The notes: generated by a model not told the origin, from the sequence alone. Positions 51,948-62,119 are shown, counted from the stretch's first letter. The stretch is DNA of 64,000 nt from RHLJ01 sp963974345 (GCA_963974345.1 CAXBBW010000006.1:160166-224165); one strand, 5' to 3'. Program-made: numbers and translations.

Positions 51948-54875
51948 ATGAAAAATAAAGATCCTTTTTTCCTTTTACTTTTTTTTCTATTTGCCTTATC
52001 CCATGGTAGCATAGCTCAAGAATGGAAATCGGAGTATGATACTAGCTTCCAAAAAGGCCTGTACTTATTTGATAATTCACAATACTCAGAAGCGGTTATA
52101 TCCCTGCAAAAAGCTTATGAAATTTCTTTTAAAAATGGAGATTCACTCAGAATTATAGAATCTGGCGTTACACTAGCTGAGGCTCTTACTGCTAGCACTG
52201 AAAATGATGATGCTCTAGATATTCTTTTCATATTAAAGTCTCACATAACTTCAAAAACCCCTTCAGGCCTTGCCGCTAATATAAGTCGTATTATGGGCTA
52301 TGTTTATCATACAAAAGGGGAGTACGAGCTATCCAATAGTGAGCTTGAATTAGCTTATAAGATTGCTGATCCCGTAAAAGACGCCTTTACTCTCGGGAGA
52401 ATTACTCGGGTCTTAGCAAATGGCTTAATTCGTTTTGGGGAATACGATAGAGGTCTAGAACTAATAACAGAATCCTTACAATTATTTACTTCGCTTAATG
52501 CCGAATATTATATCAGCTTAGCTAGCCAAACTAAATACCTTCTTCATTTGTATAAAGGGGAGAGAGAGAATGCAGAGCCTTACTTATTTGAAAGCTGCAG
52601 ATTAGCTGAAAAACTCGAAACCCCATCTCTTTTAAGAGATTGCTATTATTACTTAAGTGATTTAAAAAAAAGAAAGAATGATTACTTCCAGTCTATTACG
52701 TATAGCCAAAAAGCACTTCAAATTGCCGAGCAGCAAGAGGATAACTTCTTCATTATAAGATTCTACAATGAGCTTGGAGATCTTTATTTAGAAATTGAAG
52801 AACCCGATCGAGCTTTAAGTTATTTTAATAGAGCTCATTCATATTATTTATCTATCGATAACACTGTTCTGGCTAATCAGGCTCTTGTTAATATTGCCGA
52901 ATGTTATACCAAAAAGGGCGATTTTAGTGCGGGTGAGAACATTTTATTGCGCGCTTTAGAATTTTTTCTAAACTCTGATTACCATTACGATAAGGGAATT
53001 GCCCTGATAAATTTAGGCCAGCTTAAATTGCTGACTAATGATCAAAAAAAAGCGCTTGAGTATTTAGATATGGCTCTGGAAATTGGTCGTACTCATAACC
53101 TTGTGTGGGTTCAACTCTTAGGACAGGAGCTGTTATTACAATTAAATGATCCATTTTATTCTAGCCAGGAAAAGTTGGCTTTAAGTAAAGAGGTACTCAA
53201 ATTTTCTTCTAAACTTGCGCCTCTTTATTATTTGAGAGGATTAAAAAATATAGCAATCGCTTACTCTGAAATTGACTCAGATAGTGCTTTTTTTTACGCT
53301 GAAACAGCCCTCGAATTAATTGAAAAGAAACGACTTACTTTTTCAGGTGGTACTCTTAAAGCTAATGTTTTCTCTGATCATGCCGAGTTTTATAATATGG
53401 TTGGATCTTGGTATGCCGCTAAGAAAAAGAATTATGTACGAAGCTTTGATCTTTTTGAAGCTTCTAAATCTCGCGCCCTTTTAGACCAATTAGCAGAAAG
53501 TCGTTCAAGCGAGTTACTTTCTCTTTCGAAAGAAACCAAAGCTCAGCTACTTCAACTTCAAAAGAAAACAGATCAGCTTTATCGCCAACGAGAAGACGCT
53601 TCCAAAAATAAAGATTTTAGGGAACTAACCGATGCCATCACTGATGCTGAATTTGAATACGAGGTTACACTTGAAAAAATAAGAAACGATCACCCCGAGT
53701 GGAATAATTTTATTTACCCAGAAACTTTATCTCTAAATCAGGTTCAAGATTTGTGTGATAATAATACTGCCATTCTTGAATATGCTCTTATAGATAATGG
53801 ACTTTCTGTTCTGCTGATCACAAAAAAAGATGTTTTTTATCATGAAGTTGCAAAAAGTGCTTTTTTTAGAGATGGGCTAACAAAACAAATAAATGCTTTT
53901 AGAGACTCTATTTTCGCGGTGGCTTCTTTTGATGTATTAGAAACACTTTCATCCCCTTTATATAGAACATTACTGGAGAGTTTTGAGGGCGCTTTAACTG
54001 ATATCTCAAACCTTGTAATTGTTCCTGATGGCTCCATCGCTTTACTCCCATTCGATGCATTAATTAATAATGGCCAGTTTCTTCTAAAACGATTTGCCAT
54101 TAAAACCTTACCCTCTGTTAGCGTTTTTAAACTCCTTCAAAATCCACACCGCGAAACTTCACAAGATATTTTAGGAATCGCTGGTTCAGGGTTTGAAGCT
54201 GGGGAAGGTGTGCTAAATTCTCGAACTCAAAGCTCTTTTGCAGCTCTTCCTTATACGCTTATTGAGGTTGATTCAATTTCTTCAAAATTTAATAAAGTTA
54301 AAGTTCTAAAAAATGAACTCGTTACTGAGGCGGGATTAAAACGCCTTGAACTAAATACTTATAAATATCTGCATTTTGCTACTCATGGCGACATTAATGA
54401 GACAACTCCATCGCAAAGTGGGCTTATTTTATCCAAGAAAACAGACATGGAAAGTCTATTTGGTGAAGATGGATATCTAAATGCCTCGGAAATTGCCTCT
54501 CTCTCACTTAATGCAGATCTCGTTGTATTAAGTGCCTGCAATACAGCTACTGGAAAAGTGCTAAATGGAGAGGGTTTACTTGGCTTGCAGCGCTCTTTCT
54601 TAATCGCAGGCGCCTCTTCCGTTGTAGCTAGCTTGTGGAGCATCTATGATCGAAGTACTCCGTTATTTATGAACTCATTTTACTCTAAACTTATTGAATA
54701 CGAGGCAAGAGATTTTGGCTGGTTTGATCAGTTTTTGCTCTGGAGAGACTGGTATGAACCCAAACTCGTAGATTATAATACTCTTGCTTTAAGAGATGCC
54801 AAACTTGAAATGCTAAATCATCCTTATTACAATGACCCTGTGCATTGGGCTTCCTTTGTAATAACAGGAAAATAA
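51948..54875 (+). CDS. Exported TPR-CHAT protease-like protein
   Basis: A 975-residue protein: signal peptide (FALSHGSIAQ), about eight to ten TPR units (residues about 30-450), a coiled linker (480-560) and a C-terminal CHAT domain, a caspase/separase-like cysteine protease. The catalytic pair is H813 (HFATHG) and C864 (LSACNTATG). Both are intact. CHAT-TPR proteins in other bacteria act in programmed cleavage, for example of gasdermin-like or other effector proteins; the substrate here is unknown. I take the ATG at 51948 rather than the TTG before it. The nearby sigma factor and membrane TPR gene (57342-58764) recall a common Bacteroidota arrangement. Confidence 0.9.
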   Translation: MKNKDPFFLLLFFLFALSHGSIAQEWKSEYDTSFQKGLYLFDNSQYSEAVISLQKAYEISFKNGDSLRIIESGVTLAEALTASTENDDALDILFILKSHITSKTPSGLAANISRIMGYVYHTKGEYELSNSELELAYKIADPVKDAFTLGRITRVLANGLIRFGEYDRGLELITESLQLFTSLNAEYYISLASQTKYLLHLYKGERENAEPYLFESCRLAEKLETPSLLRDCYYYLSDLKKRKNDYFQSITYSQKALQIAEQQEDNFFIIRFYNELGDLYLEIEEPDRALSYFNRAHSYYLSIDNTVLANQALVNIAECYTKKGDFSAGENILLRALEFFLNSDYHYDKGIALINLGQLKLLTNDQKKALEYLDMALEIGRTHNLVWVQLLGQELLLQLNDPFYSSQEKLALSKEVLKFSSKLAPLYYLRGLKNIAIAYSEIDSDSAFFYAETALELIEKKRLTFSGGTLKANVFSDHAEFYNMVGSWYAAKKKNYVRSFDLFEASKSRALLDQLAESRSSELLSLSKETKAQLLQLQKKTDQLYRQREDASKNKDFRELTDAITDAEFEYEVTLEKIRNDHPEWNNFIYPETLSLNQVQDLCDNNTAILEYALIDNGLSVLLITKKDVFYHEVAKSAFFRDGLTKQINAFRDSIFAVASFDVLETLSSPLYRTLLESFEGALTDISNLVIVPDGSIALLPFDALINNGQFLLKRFAIKTLPSVSVFKLLQNPHRETSQDILGIAGSGFEAGEGVLNSRTQSSFAALPYTLIEVDSISSKFNKVKVLKNELVTEAGLKRLELNTYKYLHFATHGDINETTPSQSGLILSKKTDMESLFGEDGYLNASEIASLSLNADLVVLSACNTATGKVLNGEGLLGLQRSFLIAGASSVVASLWSIYDRSTPLFMNSFYSKLIEYEARDFGWFDQFLLWRDWYEPKLVDYNTLALRDAKLEMLNHPYYNDPVHWASFVITGK

Positions 54876-54878
54876 TTT

Positions 54879-56492
54879 TTATCTGGGTTGCTCCTGAGTC
54901 TTCTTTATAAACTCCTCGTTATCGACTTTTGGTCGCTCTTCTGCATTTGCGATTTTAGCGATTGTAGTAAAAATTAATTGTGATCGTTTTGTCAAAGCCT
55001 CGAAATCAATTTTATCCACTTCATCAGACGGCCTATGATAATCTTCGTGAACCCCATTGAAGAAAAAAGCGAACGGAATTCCTAGTCTACCAAAGTTCCA
55101 GTGATCACTTCTTCTATAGAACTGGTTAGGGTCATTTAGGTCATTATATCTATCGCTTAAAGTTATATTTACACTTTCTAGATTTGCCTCTTCGAGCATT
55201 GTATTTAAACCAGAAGAAATAATTTTTCCACCTATTATGTATATATAATCGCCGTCTTCAGGGTGTTCAAAATCTCTTCTTCCTATCATATCTACATTTA
55301 TATTTGCTATCGTATTTTCAATCGAATAGATAGGGTGATCAGAATAGTATCGCGAGCCTAGTAACCCTTTTTCCTCTCCCGTTACATGTAAAATTAATAC
55401 GCTTCTTTCTGGTCCAGCGCCAGCCTTTTTTGCAGACATCAAAGCTTGTGCAACATGAAGAACACCAACCGTTCCGCTTCCATCATCATCGGCGCCGTTA
55501 TAAATGGCATCCCCAGTTGAGTCTGGTCTTCCTATACCAACATGATCATAATGAGAACTTAAAACAACAACTTCATCTTTTAGAAGGGGATTTGAGCCCT
55601 CTATAAAGGCTACTATATTTTTAGATTCTGTTATTATTGTACTTGCTATCTCCTTATGATTTAATGTAAAACCGGTATTTATTGCTTCAAACCCCGTCGG
55701 CTCTGCCAATATTCGCTGACCTAGATTATTCAAGTCCTCAACATCATTTAACCCTAAAAGCTGAGCCGCCATAGTTGGGCTTATAACATTTATGACTCCT
55801 GAAGTAGCCCCCTCATCAACCAAATATGTAAGCGACATTCTTCCTGGCACTCCAAAACTGGCTTTATCTTCTTCTGAGCTTTCTATGTATTCACTTTCCT
55901 CTGAATTTAAAATTAACAGCGCGCCTAAAGCGTTACTTGTTGCGATTTCTTTTTGTAAATCGCTAAAACTAGCTCGGTCATAAAAGGTTAGTAACCACTT
56001 TCCCTCTGAGTCTTCAGGAAAATGGCTAACAGAATCATTTTTGGTTGAGTAACCTACAAAAACTATTTCCCCAGTTAAATCTGGCCCTCCTGCGCTCCAT
56101 GTTCTAAAATGCCCAATCTCTTCTGCGTTATGGGTTGAGGTATTTACTAGCTCTCCCTCAGATGAGTAAACGGAATAAGTGTAAGATGTAGTAACAGGTT
56201 GTGTTAGAGAAACTTTTTGAAAATATGTTCCATTATCGCCAACAGGCTCTAGCCCTAGCCTTTCATACTTATTGGCTAAATAATCTGCGGCCATTTCTTG
56301 TCCCTCTGATCCTGTTTCGCGCCCCTTTAGAGAATCATGAGCAATTACAGTAAGGTCTGCCCGTAACCCTTCCGAGTTTATTGTTGTAGTAAAATCGTTA
56401 ATCGAAGGAGCTGGTGCTGTTACTACTTCTTTAGGTCCGCTACATCCGATTAATGCGGCTAAGAGAAATAGGTATAAGTTACTTTTATTCAT
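54879..56492 (-). CDS. M28-family peptidase lipoprotein
   Basis: A 537-residue lipoprotein (lipobox AALIGCSG). It has a PA-like insert (about 120-270, GPDLTGEIVFVGYSTKN) and an M28 zinc aminopeptidase core: SSHYDHVGIG (first zinc His), NGADDDGSGTVGVLHVAQAL, VTGEEKGLLGSRYYS, INVDMIGRR and the C-terminal HWNFGRLGIPFAFFFNG with a final metal His. All expected ligands are visible. It probably trims peptides at the cell surface or periplasm. The stop is only four bases from the stop of the CHAT gene. Confidence 0.92.
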   Translation of the reverse strand: MNKSNLYLFLLAALIGCSGPKEVVTAPAPSINDFTTTINSEGLRADLTVIAHDSLKGRETGSEGQEMAADYLANKYERLGLEPVGDNGTYFQKVSLTQPVTTSYTYSVYSSEGELVNTSTHNAEEIGHFRTWSAGGPDLTGEIVFVGYSTKNDSVSHFPEDSEGKWLLTFYDRASFSDLQKEIATSNALGALLILNSEESEYIESSEEDKASFGVPGRMSLTYLVDEGATSGVINVISPTMAAQLLGLNDVEDLNNLGQRILAEPTGFEAINTGFTLNHKEIASTIITESKNIVAFIEGSNPLLKDEVVVLSSHYDHVGIGRPDSTGDAIYNGADDDGSGTVGVLHVAQALMSAKKAGAGPERSVLILHVTGEEKGLLGSRYYSDHPIYSIENTIANINVDMIGRRDFEHPEDGDYIYIIGGKIISSGLNTMLEEANLESVNITLSDRYNDLNDPNQFYRRSDHWNFGRLGIPFAFFFNGVHEDYHRPSDEVDKIDFEALTKRSQLIFTTIAKIANAEERPKVDNEEFIKKTQEQPR

Positions 56493-56503
56493 TTTTTTAT
56501 TTT

Positions 56504-57244
56504 TTATGCCCTAATGATTTCATCCACGGGCTTTAGATCCAGGTAAAATTCGGTGGGGTCTTCTTCGAGAAATAAATTAATTTGTTGCTCTTTAATCATT
56601 TCAAGAATAGCTAAAAAAGTTACTACCACAACTATCCGGTTCGTCACTGTCGCGCAAAGCTCTTTAAATGACTGTTTACCGCTCTTTTGAAGGGTTATGA
56701 GTACAAACTCTGCTTGTTCTTCAACAGTAGTTTCTACTTTTTCAACGTGATGGACTATGTTCTTTCTTTCAATGTCTGTGAGCACTTTCTTAAATGCTGA
56801 AATAAGATCGAATAGGGTGACATCTTTTAACGCCTCTCCAGTTGCTTGTTTTTCAACGGTGTCTTCCTCGTTATAACCTCGGGTGTATCTCTTTCTTGTC
56901 TCTTCATCAATGTCAGCCATTTTCACGGCCATCTCTTTGTATTTTTTATACTCTAAGAGGCGCTGTACTAATTCATACCGAGGATCCGTTTCATCTAGCT
57001 CTTCGTCTTCATTGTCCTCACGCGGCAACATCATTTTTGCCTTTATCGACATTAGCATACTTGCCATGAGTACAAACTCACTTGCAACATCTAGATCTAA
57101 CTCTTCCATTAGATAAACAAACTCTAAAAACTGCTCTGTTATATATGAAATAGGAATGTCATAGATATCAAGTTCGTCTCTCTTAATAAAGAAAAGTAAT
57201 AAGTCTAGCGGACCTTCAAAATTATTTAGCTGAACTCTATACAT
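56504..57244 (-). CDS. scpA: Segregation and condensation protein A
   Basis: The kleisin subunit of the Smc-ScpAB condensin, which organises the nucleoid. 246 residues; the N-terminal FEGPLDLLLFFIKRDELDIYDIPISYITEQFLEF and DLDVASEFVLMASMLMSIKAKMMLP bind the Smc neck, the acidic middle is variable, and the C-terminal helices (VVVVTFLAILEMIKEQQINLFLEED) bind the Smc head. No scpB gene is in the window. It ends 11 bases before the M28 gene, in the same direction. Confidence 0.95.
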   Translation of the reverse strand: MYRVQLNNFEGPLDLLLFFIKRDELDIYDIPISYITEQFLEFVYLMEELDLDVASEFVLMASMLMSIKAKMMLPREDNEDEELDETDPRYELVQRLLEYKKYKEMAVKMADIDEETRKRYTRGYNEEDTVEKQATGEALKDVTLFDLISAFKKVLTDIERKNIVHHVEKVETTVEEQAEFVLITLQKSGKQSFKELCATVTNRIVVVVTFLAILEMIKEQQINLFLEEDPTEFYLDLKPVDEIIRA

Positions 57245-57341
57245 ATCTAAAATTACACTGTTAAAAACACAATTTCTCTATTTTCTTTTGTCTTACGAAT
57301 GTTATTTTAGACTTCGCTATTAAAAAAGAAAAAATAAGGAC

Positions 57342-57887
57342 ATGGACTATTCGCGATTCGTTTATGCTGTTCAAAATAACGATACAGAGGAGCTTGCTTC
57401 TCTGGTCTCTGTTATTACGGCTGTTCTTATAAAATTTCTTAAGGTTCGGATTGGGGCTTCGCATCAGGATGCTGAAGATTCTGCCCAAAATACCCTTATG
57501 CTAGTGACCGAAAAGATCAAAGACGATAAACTAAATAATCCTGATTCAATTATTTATTACCTCTTTACTACTGCTAAACATGATTATCTAAAAACTCAGG
57601 CAAAAATTAAGGAGCCAACATTTGATGAAGTACCAGAATCTCACTCTATAGAAGGCGACCAGCTTTCTTCACTTTTAAGCGAAGAACGAATGAATATTTT
57701 AAAAGTTTGTTTACGCCAATTAAAACCTGATTTGAAGTCTTATATTAGTTACTGGTTTCAAAATCCCGGAGACGAGACGGTAGTGGTTGCCGATCATTTT
57801 GGAATTTCAGTGAGTAATGCTTGGACTAAGAAACATAGAATTTTGAAGCTATTAAAAGAATGTTGCGAAAAAAAACTAAAATTTTAA
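57342..57887 (+). CDS. ECF-like RNA polymerase sigma factor
   Basis: A 181-residue sigma-70-family protein with region 2 (GASHQDAEDSAQNTLMLVTEKI, YYLFTTAKHDYLKT) and region 4 (VVVADHFGISVSNAWTKKHRILKLLKECC, helix-turn-helix). The linker is short, as in ECF factors. The next gene encodes a one-span membrane TPR protein, likely its regulator, and a perfect 11-base-pair hairpin separates the two. AGGA lies just before the ATG. Confidence 0.85.
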   Translation: MDYSRFVYAVQNNDTEELASLVSVITAVLIKFLKVRIGASHQDAEDSAQNTLMLVTEKIKDDKLNNPDSIIYYLFTTAKHDYLKTQAKIKEPTFDEVPESHSIEGDQLSSLLSEERMNILKVCLRQLKPDLKSYISYWFQNPGDETVVVADHFGISVSNAWTKKHRILKLLKECCEKKLKF

Positions 57888-57921
57888 TGTAAGGAGTTGT
57901 TTTCTAGCCGGTCTTACATAA

Positions 57922-57948
57922 CAGCATGTATTTAAAGAATACATGCTG
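57922..57948. repeat. Perfect 11-base-pair hairpin between sigma factor and membrane partner
   Basis: CAGCATGTATT (57922-57932) and AATACATGCTG (57938-57948) pair perfectly around the five-base loop TAAAG. It is not followed by a T run. The next bases, GCGAGG, form the ribosome-binding region of the gene starting at 57964, so the structure could protect the 5' end after processing, or be a DNA operator. The ATG at 57943 is within the stem and is not taken as a start. Confidence 0.65.
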
Positions 57949-57963
57949 CGAGGCAAAATAATT

Positions 57964-58764
57964 ATGAAAGAGAACAAAAAAGATATCCGCAAACAAATTG
58001 ACTCCTATGTTAAGGGCTTGCTCTCAGAAGAGCAGATTAACGAATTATGGACAGAGTTTGCCAAAGACCCAACGCTCCTAGATGATCTTGAGTTGGAAAT
58101 TAGTGTTAAAAAACTAATTGAAGAAGGTGCTATAGAAGTAAAGAATCCTATTCCCACAAAAACACTTCAACTTCATAAATGGACCTGGCATGCTGCTGCT
58201 GCAGTAGCATTGGTACTCGTTGCATTAATTCAGCTTTTTCAAGTTGATTCCCGAACGGAACTGGATCAATTTTTAGCTAAATCAATTCCTCCTGATCAGA
58301 TTGAAACCGGCGATGGTATTCGTGCTACTGATATAATTGTAACTACTGCAGATTCGTTATTGAATCTAGGTTTCAGCGCTTTAATTTCTGGCAATACTCA
58401 GCAAGCCTTATCTCTTTATGGTGAAGTAATTGAGAACTTTGATGTAGAGCCATACGGCTCGAAAGCTTATACCAATAAAGGAATCGTACTTTATAATGAT
58501 GGTGATTATTCTGGGTCTATTTTAGCTTTTGATAATGCATTATCACGCGTACAAGACAGCCGAATGATTGAGGAAAAAGCGTATTGGTATAAGGGCAATG
58601 CACTGGTAAATATAGGCGAGCTTGAAAAAGCGCGTGTTGCTGTCTTCGAAGCCTACGCCCTTGATGGAATATTCAGGAAGCCCGCGTTTCTATTACTTCA
58701 AAAGTTGAATTATGATCTTGGTTATGTGGACTACGAAGACTTTGAATCACAAAGAGGGAATTAG
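57964..58764 (+). CDS. Membrane-spanning TPR protein, possible anti-sigma factor
   Basis: A 266-residue protein. The N-terminal 70 residues are cytoplasmic and charged (KKDIRKQIDSYVKGLLSEEQINELWTEF), the single span is at about 77-93 (AAAAVALVLVALIQLF), and the periplasmic part has TPR repeats (NKGIVLYNDGDYSGSILAFDNAL; KGNALVNIGELEKARVAVFEAYAL). This topology is that of membrane anti-sigma factors, and the gene is 76 bases downstream of the sigma gene, but no known anti-sigma domain is recognisable. The start is the ATG at 57964; the ATG at 57943 lies in a stable hairpin. Confidence 0.75.
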   Translation: MKENKKDIRKQIDSYVKGLLSEEQINELWTEFAKDPTLLDDLELEISVKKLIEEGAIEVKNPIPTKTLQLHKWTWHAAAAVALVLVALIQLFQVDSRTELDQFLAKSIPPDQIETGDGIRATDIIVTTADSLLNLGFSALISGNTQQALSLYGEVIENFDVEPYGSKAYTNKGIVLYNDGDYSGSILAFDNALSRVQDSRMIEEKAYWYKGNALVNIGELEKARVAVFEAYALDGIFRKPAFLLLQKLNYDLGYVDYEDFESQRGN

Positions 58765-58772
58765 CCCTTCTT

Positions 58773-61016
58773 TTATTCTAGAACCATTGGTATTGGGTTT
58801 GCACTGTCTTTCATATGATTCATAAGCACTTTATGAGTAGATACTTTTCGTTCTCCCTTTTTTCTTTCTACTTTCGAGTATGTTCCATCTTCATTTAGCA
58901 TGCTTCGCTGCTGGTTGTCTTGCAAATATAAATTCAGCACAAACTGTAGATATTTTTTGAGTTCCTTCTTTTCTATTGGGGTGATTGCCTCAACTCGTGA
59001 ATCTAAGTTTCTGTGCATCCAGTCAGCAGAACCGATAGTATAAATATGATTTCCGGCATTATTGAAATAGTAAATCCGTGAGTGCTCTAGATAACGACCA
59101 ATCACTGAATGAACTTTAATATTCTCACTCAATTCTTTTTTACCTGGAATCAAACGACATACTCCACGTACAATTAAGTCAATTTTAACCCCCGCTTGAG
59201 AAGCTTCATAAAGCTTTTGAATCATGTGTGGGTCTTCTAAACTATTCATTTTAGCAATAATTCTAGACGGCCGATCATTCTTGGCCTCATTTGTTTCAAA
59301 CTCGATTAAGTCTGTCATTTGTTTCCTCATGTGATTTGGGGCCACAAATAGCTTTTCGAATGTTTGATCAGGAGCGTATCCTGTTAATAGATTGAAAATG
59401 TCTGTGATATCTGAAGCTATTACTTCATCACATGTAAATAGCCCAAAATCTTCGTACAGTTGAGCGGTATCTGGGTGATAGTTTCCTGTCCCAATATGGC
59501 AGTATGTTCTTAATCCTTCTGGTTCTTCCCGAACAACCATAGTAACTTTAGTATGTATTTTTAACCCCGGAATACCATAGGCAACATGCACTCCATGATT
59601 TTCCAATTGTTGTGCCCAAAGAATATTTCTTTCTTCATCAAATCGGGCTTGGATTTCTACTAATACAGCAACTTGTTTTCCTTCTTCAGCGGCATGCATT
59701 AAAGAGTGCATGAGTGGAGAATCTTTTGAGGTTCTGTACAAGGTTTGCTTGATTGCCAAAACCTTAGGATCCTTTGCAGCGTCGTCAATAAAACGTTGAG
59801 TAGAAAGTTCGAAACTGTGATAAGGATGATGTACCATAAAATCACCTTTCCGAATTACTTTAAAGATACTTGGTCTTTCATCTTCACTTGGATACCGAAG
59901 TGCTGGATGAAGGACAGGAACCCAGCTCCATGACTTCAATCGTGGAAAGCCTGGAAGTGTCGCTATTTGAAAGGCGTCAGCTAAGCCGATTGTTCCATTC
60001 ATTTCATACACATCATTCCACGTAATATTTAAATGTGAAATAATATATTTTTTGAGATGTTTTGGCATTTTTTCGTCAATCTCTAAACGAACTATTTCTG
60101 CAAACTTGCGTTCTCTAAGCTCGTCTTCAATTACTTCTAGTAGATCGTCTGCTTCTTCCTCGTTTCTTTCTACCGATGCATTTCTAGTCACCCGAAAAAG
60201 ATGGGCTGAGAGCACCTTCATGCCTGGAAAAAAGACCTCTATTTTACTTTTTATCAAATCTTCAATCGGCACTAACACAACCTTGTTTCCTCGGCGATGA
60301 ACTTTTATAAACCGTGGTCGATTTGATGGGATTTTAATCCGCGCGAAATGTTTTTCTTTTGTTCTTTTATTTAAAAGCTCAACCGCAAACGAAAGACTTT
60401 GGTTAGATATAAATGGAAAGGGATGTGATTCATCTACCGCTAGTGGAGTTATAATGGGATAGATTTGTTTCTGGAAAAAGGTATCACTTACTTTTTTCTG
60501 AAAATCTGTTAGGTCGTCATAATTCTTGATGCTAATCCCTTTCTCTTCAAGCGCGGGTAACAGTTCATTGAAAAAGCACCCGCGATAGTCTTCAATCATA
60601 CTCTTTACTTCTTCACGAATGGCCTTAAGCTGATCCGAAGCGGTCATTCCATCTACCGCTAGCTTTTTTACCCCAGCCATTAATTGGCGTTTTAAACCGC
60701 CCACTCTCTTTTGAAAAAATTCATCCAGATTTGAACATGTAATCGCTATAAACTTGACCCTTTCAAGCAATCTGTTTTTTGGGGTTTTAGCCTCTTCTAA
60801 TACCCTGCTGTTAAATTGGAGCCAGCTCAACTCATAATTAAAAAAGTATTCTGGACCATAAATGTTTAACTCGCTTGAGGTCAAATCTTGATGAAGTCCT
60901 TTCTCTTTCAATATTTTATTGAGTGTTTTATTGGCTACTTTTTTGCCCCACTTACTTTTCTGTTCCTCAATCGGATCATAGTCTAGTTCGTCTGGAGATA
61001 GAGAATTATTTTTCAT
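58773..61016 (-). CDS. ppk1: Polyphosphate kinase 1
   Basis: Makes polyphosphate from ATP by way of a phosphohistidine. 747 residues (usual size about 690-740) with the four-domain layout: NYELSWLQFNSRVLEEAKTP, the first-domain SNLDEFFQKRVGGLKRQ, the phospholipase D-like part GLKIHTKVTMVV (phosphohistidine H488), GTGNYHPDTAQLYEDFGLFT, and EHSRIYYF (second His H645). The end carries a short lysine-rich tail. It stands alone, divergent from ruvB over 89 bases. Confidence 0.95.
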   Translation of the reverse strand: MKNNSLSPDELDYDPIEEQKSKWGKKVANKTLNKILKEKGLHQDLTSSELNIYGPEYFFNYELSWLQFNSRVLEEAKTPKNRLLERVKFIAITCSNLDEFFQKRVGGLKRQLMAGVKKLAVDGMTASDQLKAIREEVKSMIEDYRGCFFNELLPALEEKGISIKNYDDLTDFQKKVSDTFFQKQIYPIITPLAVDESHPFPFISNQSLSFAVELLNKRTKEKHFARIKIPSNRPRFIKVHRRGNKVVLVPIEDLIKSKIEVFFPGMKVLSAHLFRVTRNASVERNEEEADDLLEVIEDELRERKFAEIVRLEIDEKMPKHLKKYIISHLNITWNDVYEMNGTIGLADAFQIATLPGFPRLKSWSWVPVLHPALRYPSEDERPSIFKVIRKGDFMVHHPYHSFELSTQRFIDDAAKDPKVLAIKQTLYRTSKDSPLMHSLMHAAEEGKQVAVLVEIQARFDEERNILWAQQLENHGVHVAYGIPGLKIHTKVTMVVREEPEGLRTYCHIGTGNYHPDTAQLYEDFGLFTCDEVIASDITDIFNLLTGYAPDQTFEKLFVAPNHMRKQMTDLIEFETNEAKNDRPSRIIAKMNSLEDPHMIQKLYEASQAGVKIDLIVRGVCRLIPGKKELSENIKVHSVIGRYLEHSRIYYFNNAGNHIYTIGSADWMHRNLDSRVEAITPIEKKELKKYLQFVLNLYLQDNQQRSMLNEDGTYSKVERKKGERKVSTHKVLMNHMKDSANPIPMVLE

Positions 61017-61105
61017 GTGGTGCTTTTTAAACTTGAATACGCATTTAGTATTAAAACTAAGTATAATTCTTTAAAGTTAATGTAAACATCTTATCAGGCT
61101 TTTCT

Positions 61106-62119
61106 GTGCAAAATCCGTTGCTAAATCCCTCCCAAAAAGAAGACGTATTCGAACAATCTGTTCGCCCTTCAAGAATTCAGGAATTTATTGGGCAACAAAA
61201 AGTTATTTCGAATCTCAGTGTTTTTATAAAAGCAGCAAAACAGCGGGGAGATGCCCTTGATCATGTGATTCTTTCTGGGCCTCCAGGGTTAGGCAAAACC
61301 ACACTGTCTTACATTATTGCGGAAGAAATGGGTGTTACGATACGCCCAACTACGGGACCTGTTTTAGAGAAACCAGGCGATTTAGCAGGAATGCTAACTA
61401 ATCTAGAGGAAGGTGACGTTCTTTTTATAGATGAAATCCATCGCCTAAATCCTGTTATTGAGGAGTATTTATATTCGGCAATGGAAGACTTTAAGCTCGA
61501 TATTGTTATTGATTCAGGTCCAAATGCTCGCAGTATTCAAATTGATTTAAATCACTTTACCCTTATTGGGGCAACTACACGAAAAGGGATGCTCACGGCT
61601 CCACTTCGTGCGCGATTTGGTATCGATATGCGCCTCGATTATTACGATGTAGAACTTTTACAACGTATTGCCCTTCGGTCTGCGCAGATTATGAACTTCG
61701 GTATTACGGAAGAAGGCGCTCATGAAATCGCAAGTAGAAGCCGTGGAACTCCTCGAATTGTAAATAAACTTCTAAGACGAACCCGAGATTTCGCACAAGT
61801 GGATGGTCTTGATACTATCGACCAAAAAATAGCTGATAAAGCTCTCAACGCATTAGATGTAGATGCTAATGGTTTAGATGATATGGACATTCGAATGCTC
61901 CGCGCAATCATCGAAAATTACAAAGGCGGTCCCGTTGGGCTTAGTACGTTAGGCGTTGCCGTTGGTGAAGATAAAGGAACCATCGAAGAAGTGTATGAAC
62001 CTTACTTGATAAAGGAAGGGTTTTTACAGCGAACACCGAAAGGTCGGATAGCTACAGCTAAAGCATATCAGTATTTAGGGATTTCAATAAGCGGGACTGA
62101 TAATGATTTATTTAACTAA
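61106..62119 (+). CDS. ruvB: Holliday junction helicase RuvB
   Basis: AAA+ motor that drives branch migration with RuvA. 337 residues: Walker A GPPGLGKT (58-65), Walker B LFIDEIH (107-112 area), sensor ATTRKGMLTAPLRARFGI and the C-terminal winged helix (YLIKEGFLQRTPKGRIATAKAY). The start is GTG at 61106; no ATG lies nearby. It overlaps the following lipoprotein gene by 17 bases. Confidence 0.97.
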   Translation: MQNPLLNPSQKEDVFEQSVRPSRIQEFIGQQKVISNLSVFIKAAKQRGDALDHVILSGPPGLGKTTLSYIIAEEMGVTIRPTTGPVLEKPGDLAGMLTNLEEGDVLFIDEIHRLNPVIEEYLYSAMEDFKLDIVIDSGPNARSIQIDLNHFTLIGATTRKGMLTAPLRARFGIDMRLDYYDVELLQRIALRSAQIMNFGITEEGAHEIASRSRGTPRIVNKLLRRTRDFAQVDGLDTIDQKIADKALNALDVDANGLDDMDIRMLRAIIENYKGGPVGLSTLGVAVGEDKGTIEEVYEPYLIKEGFLQRTPKGRIATAKAYQYLGISISGTDNDLFN

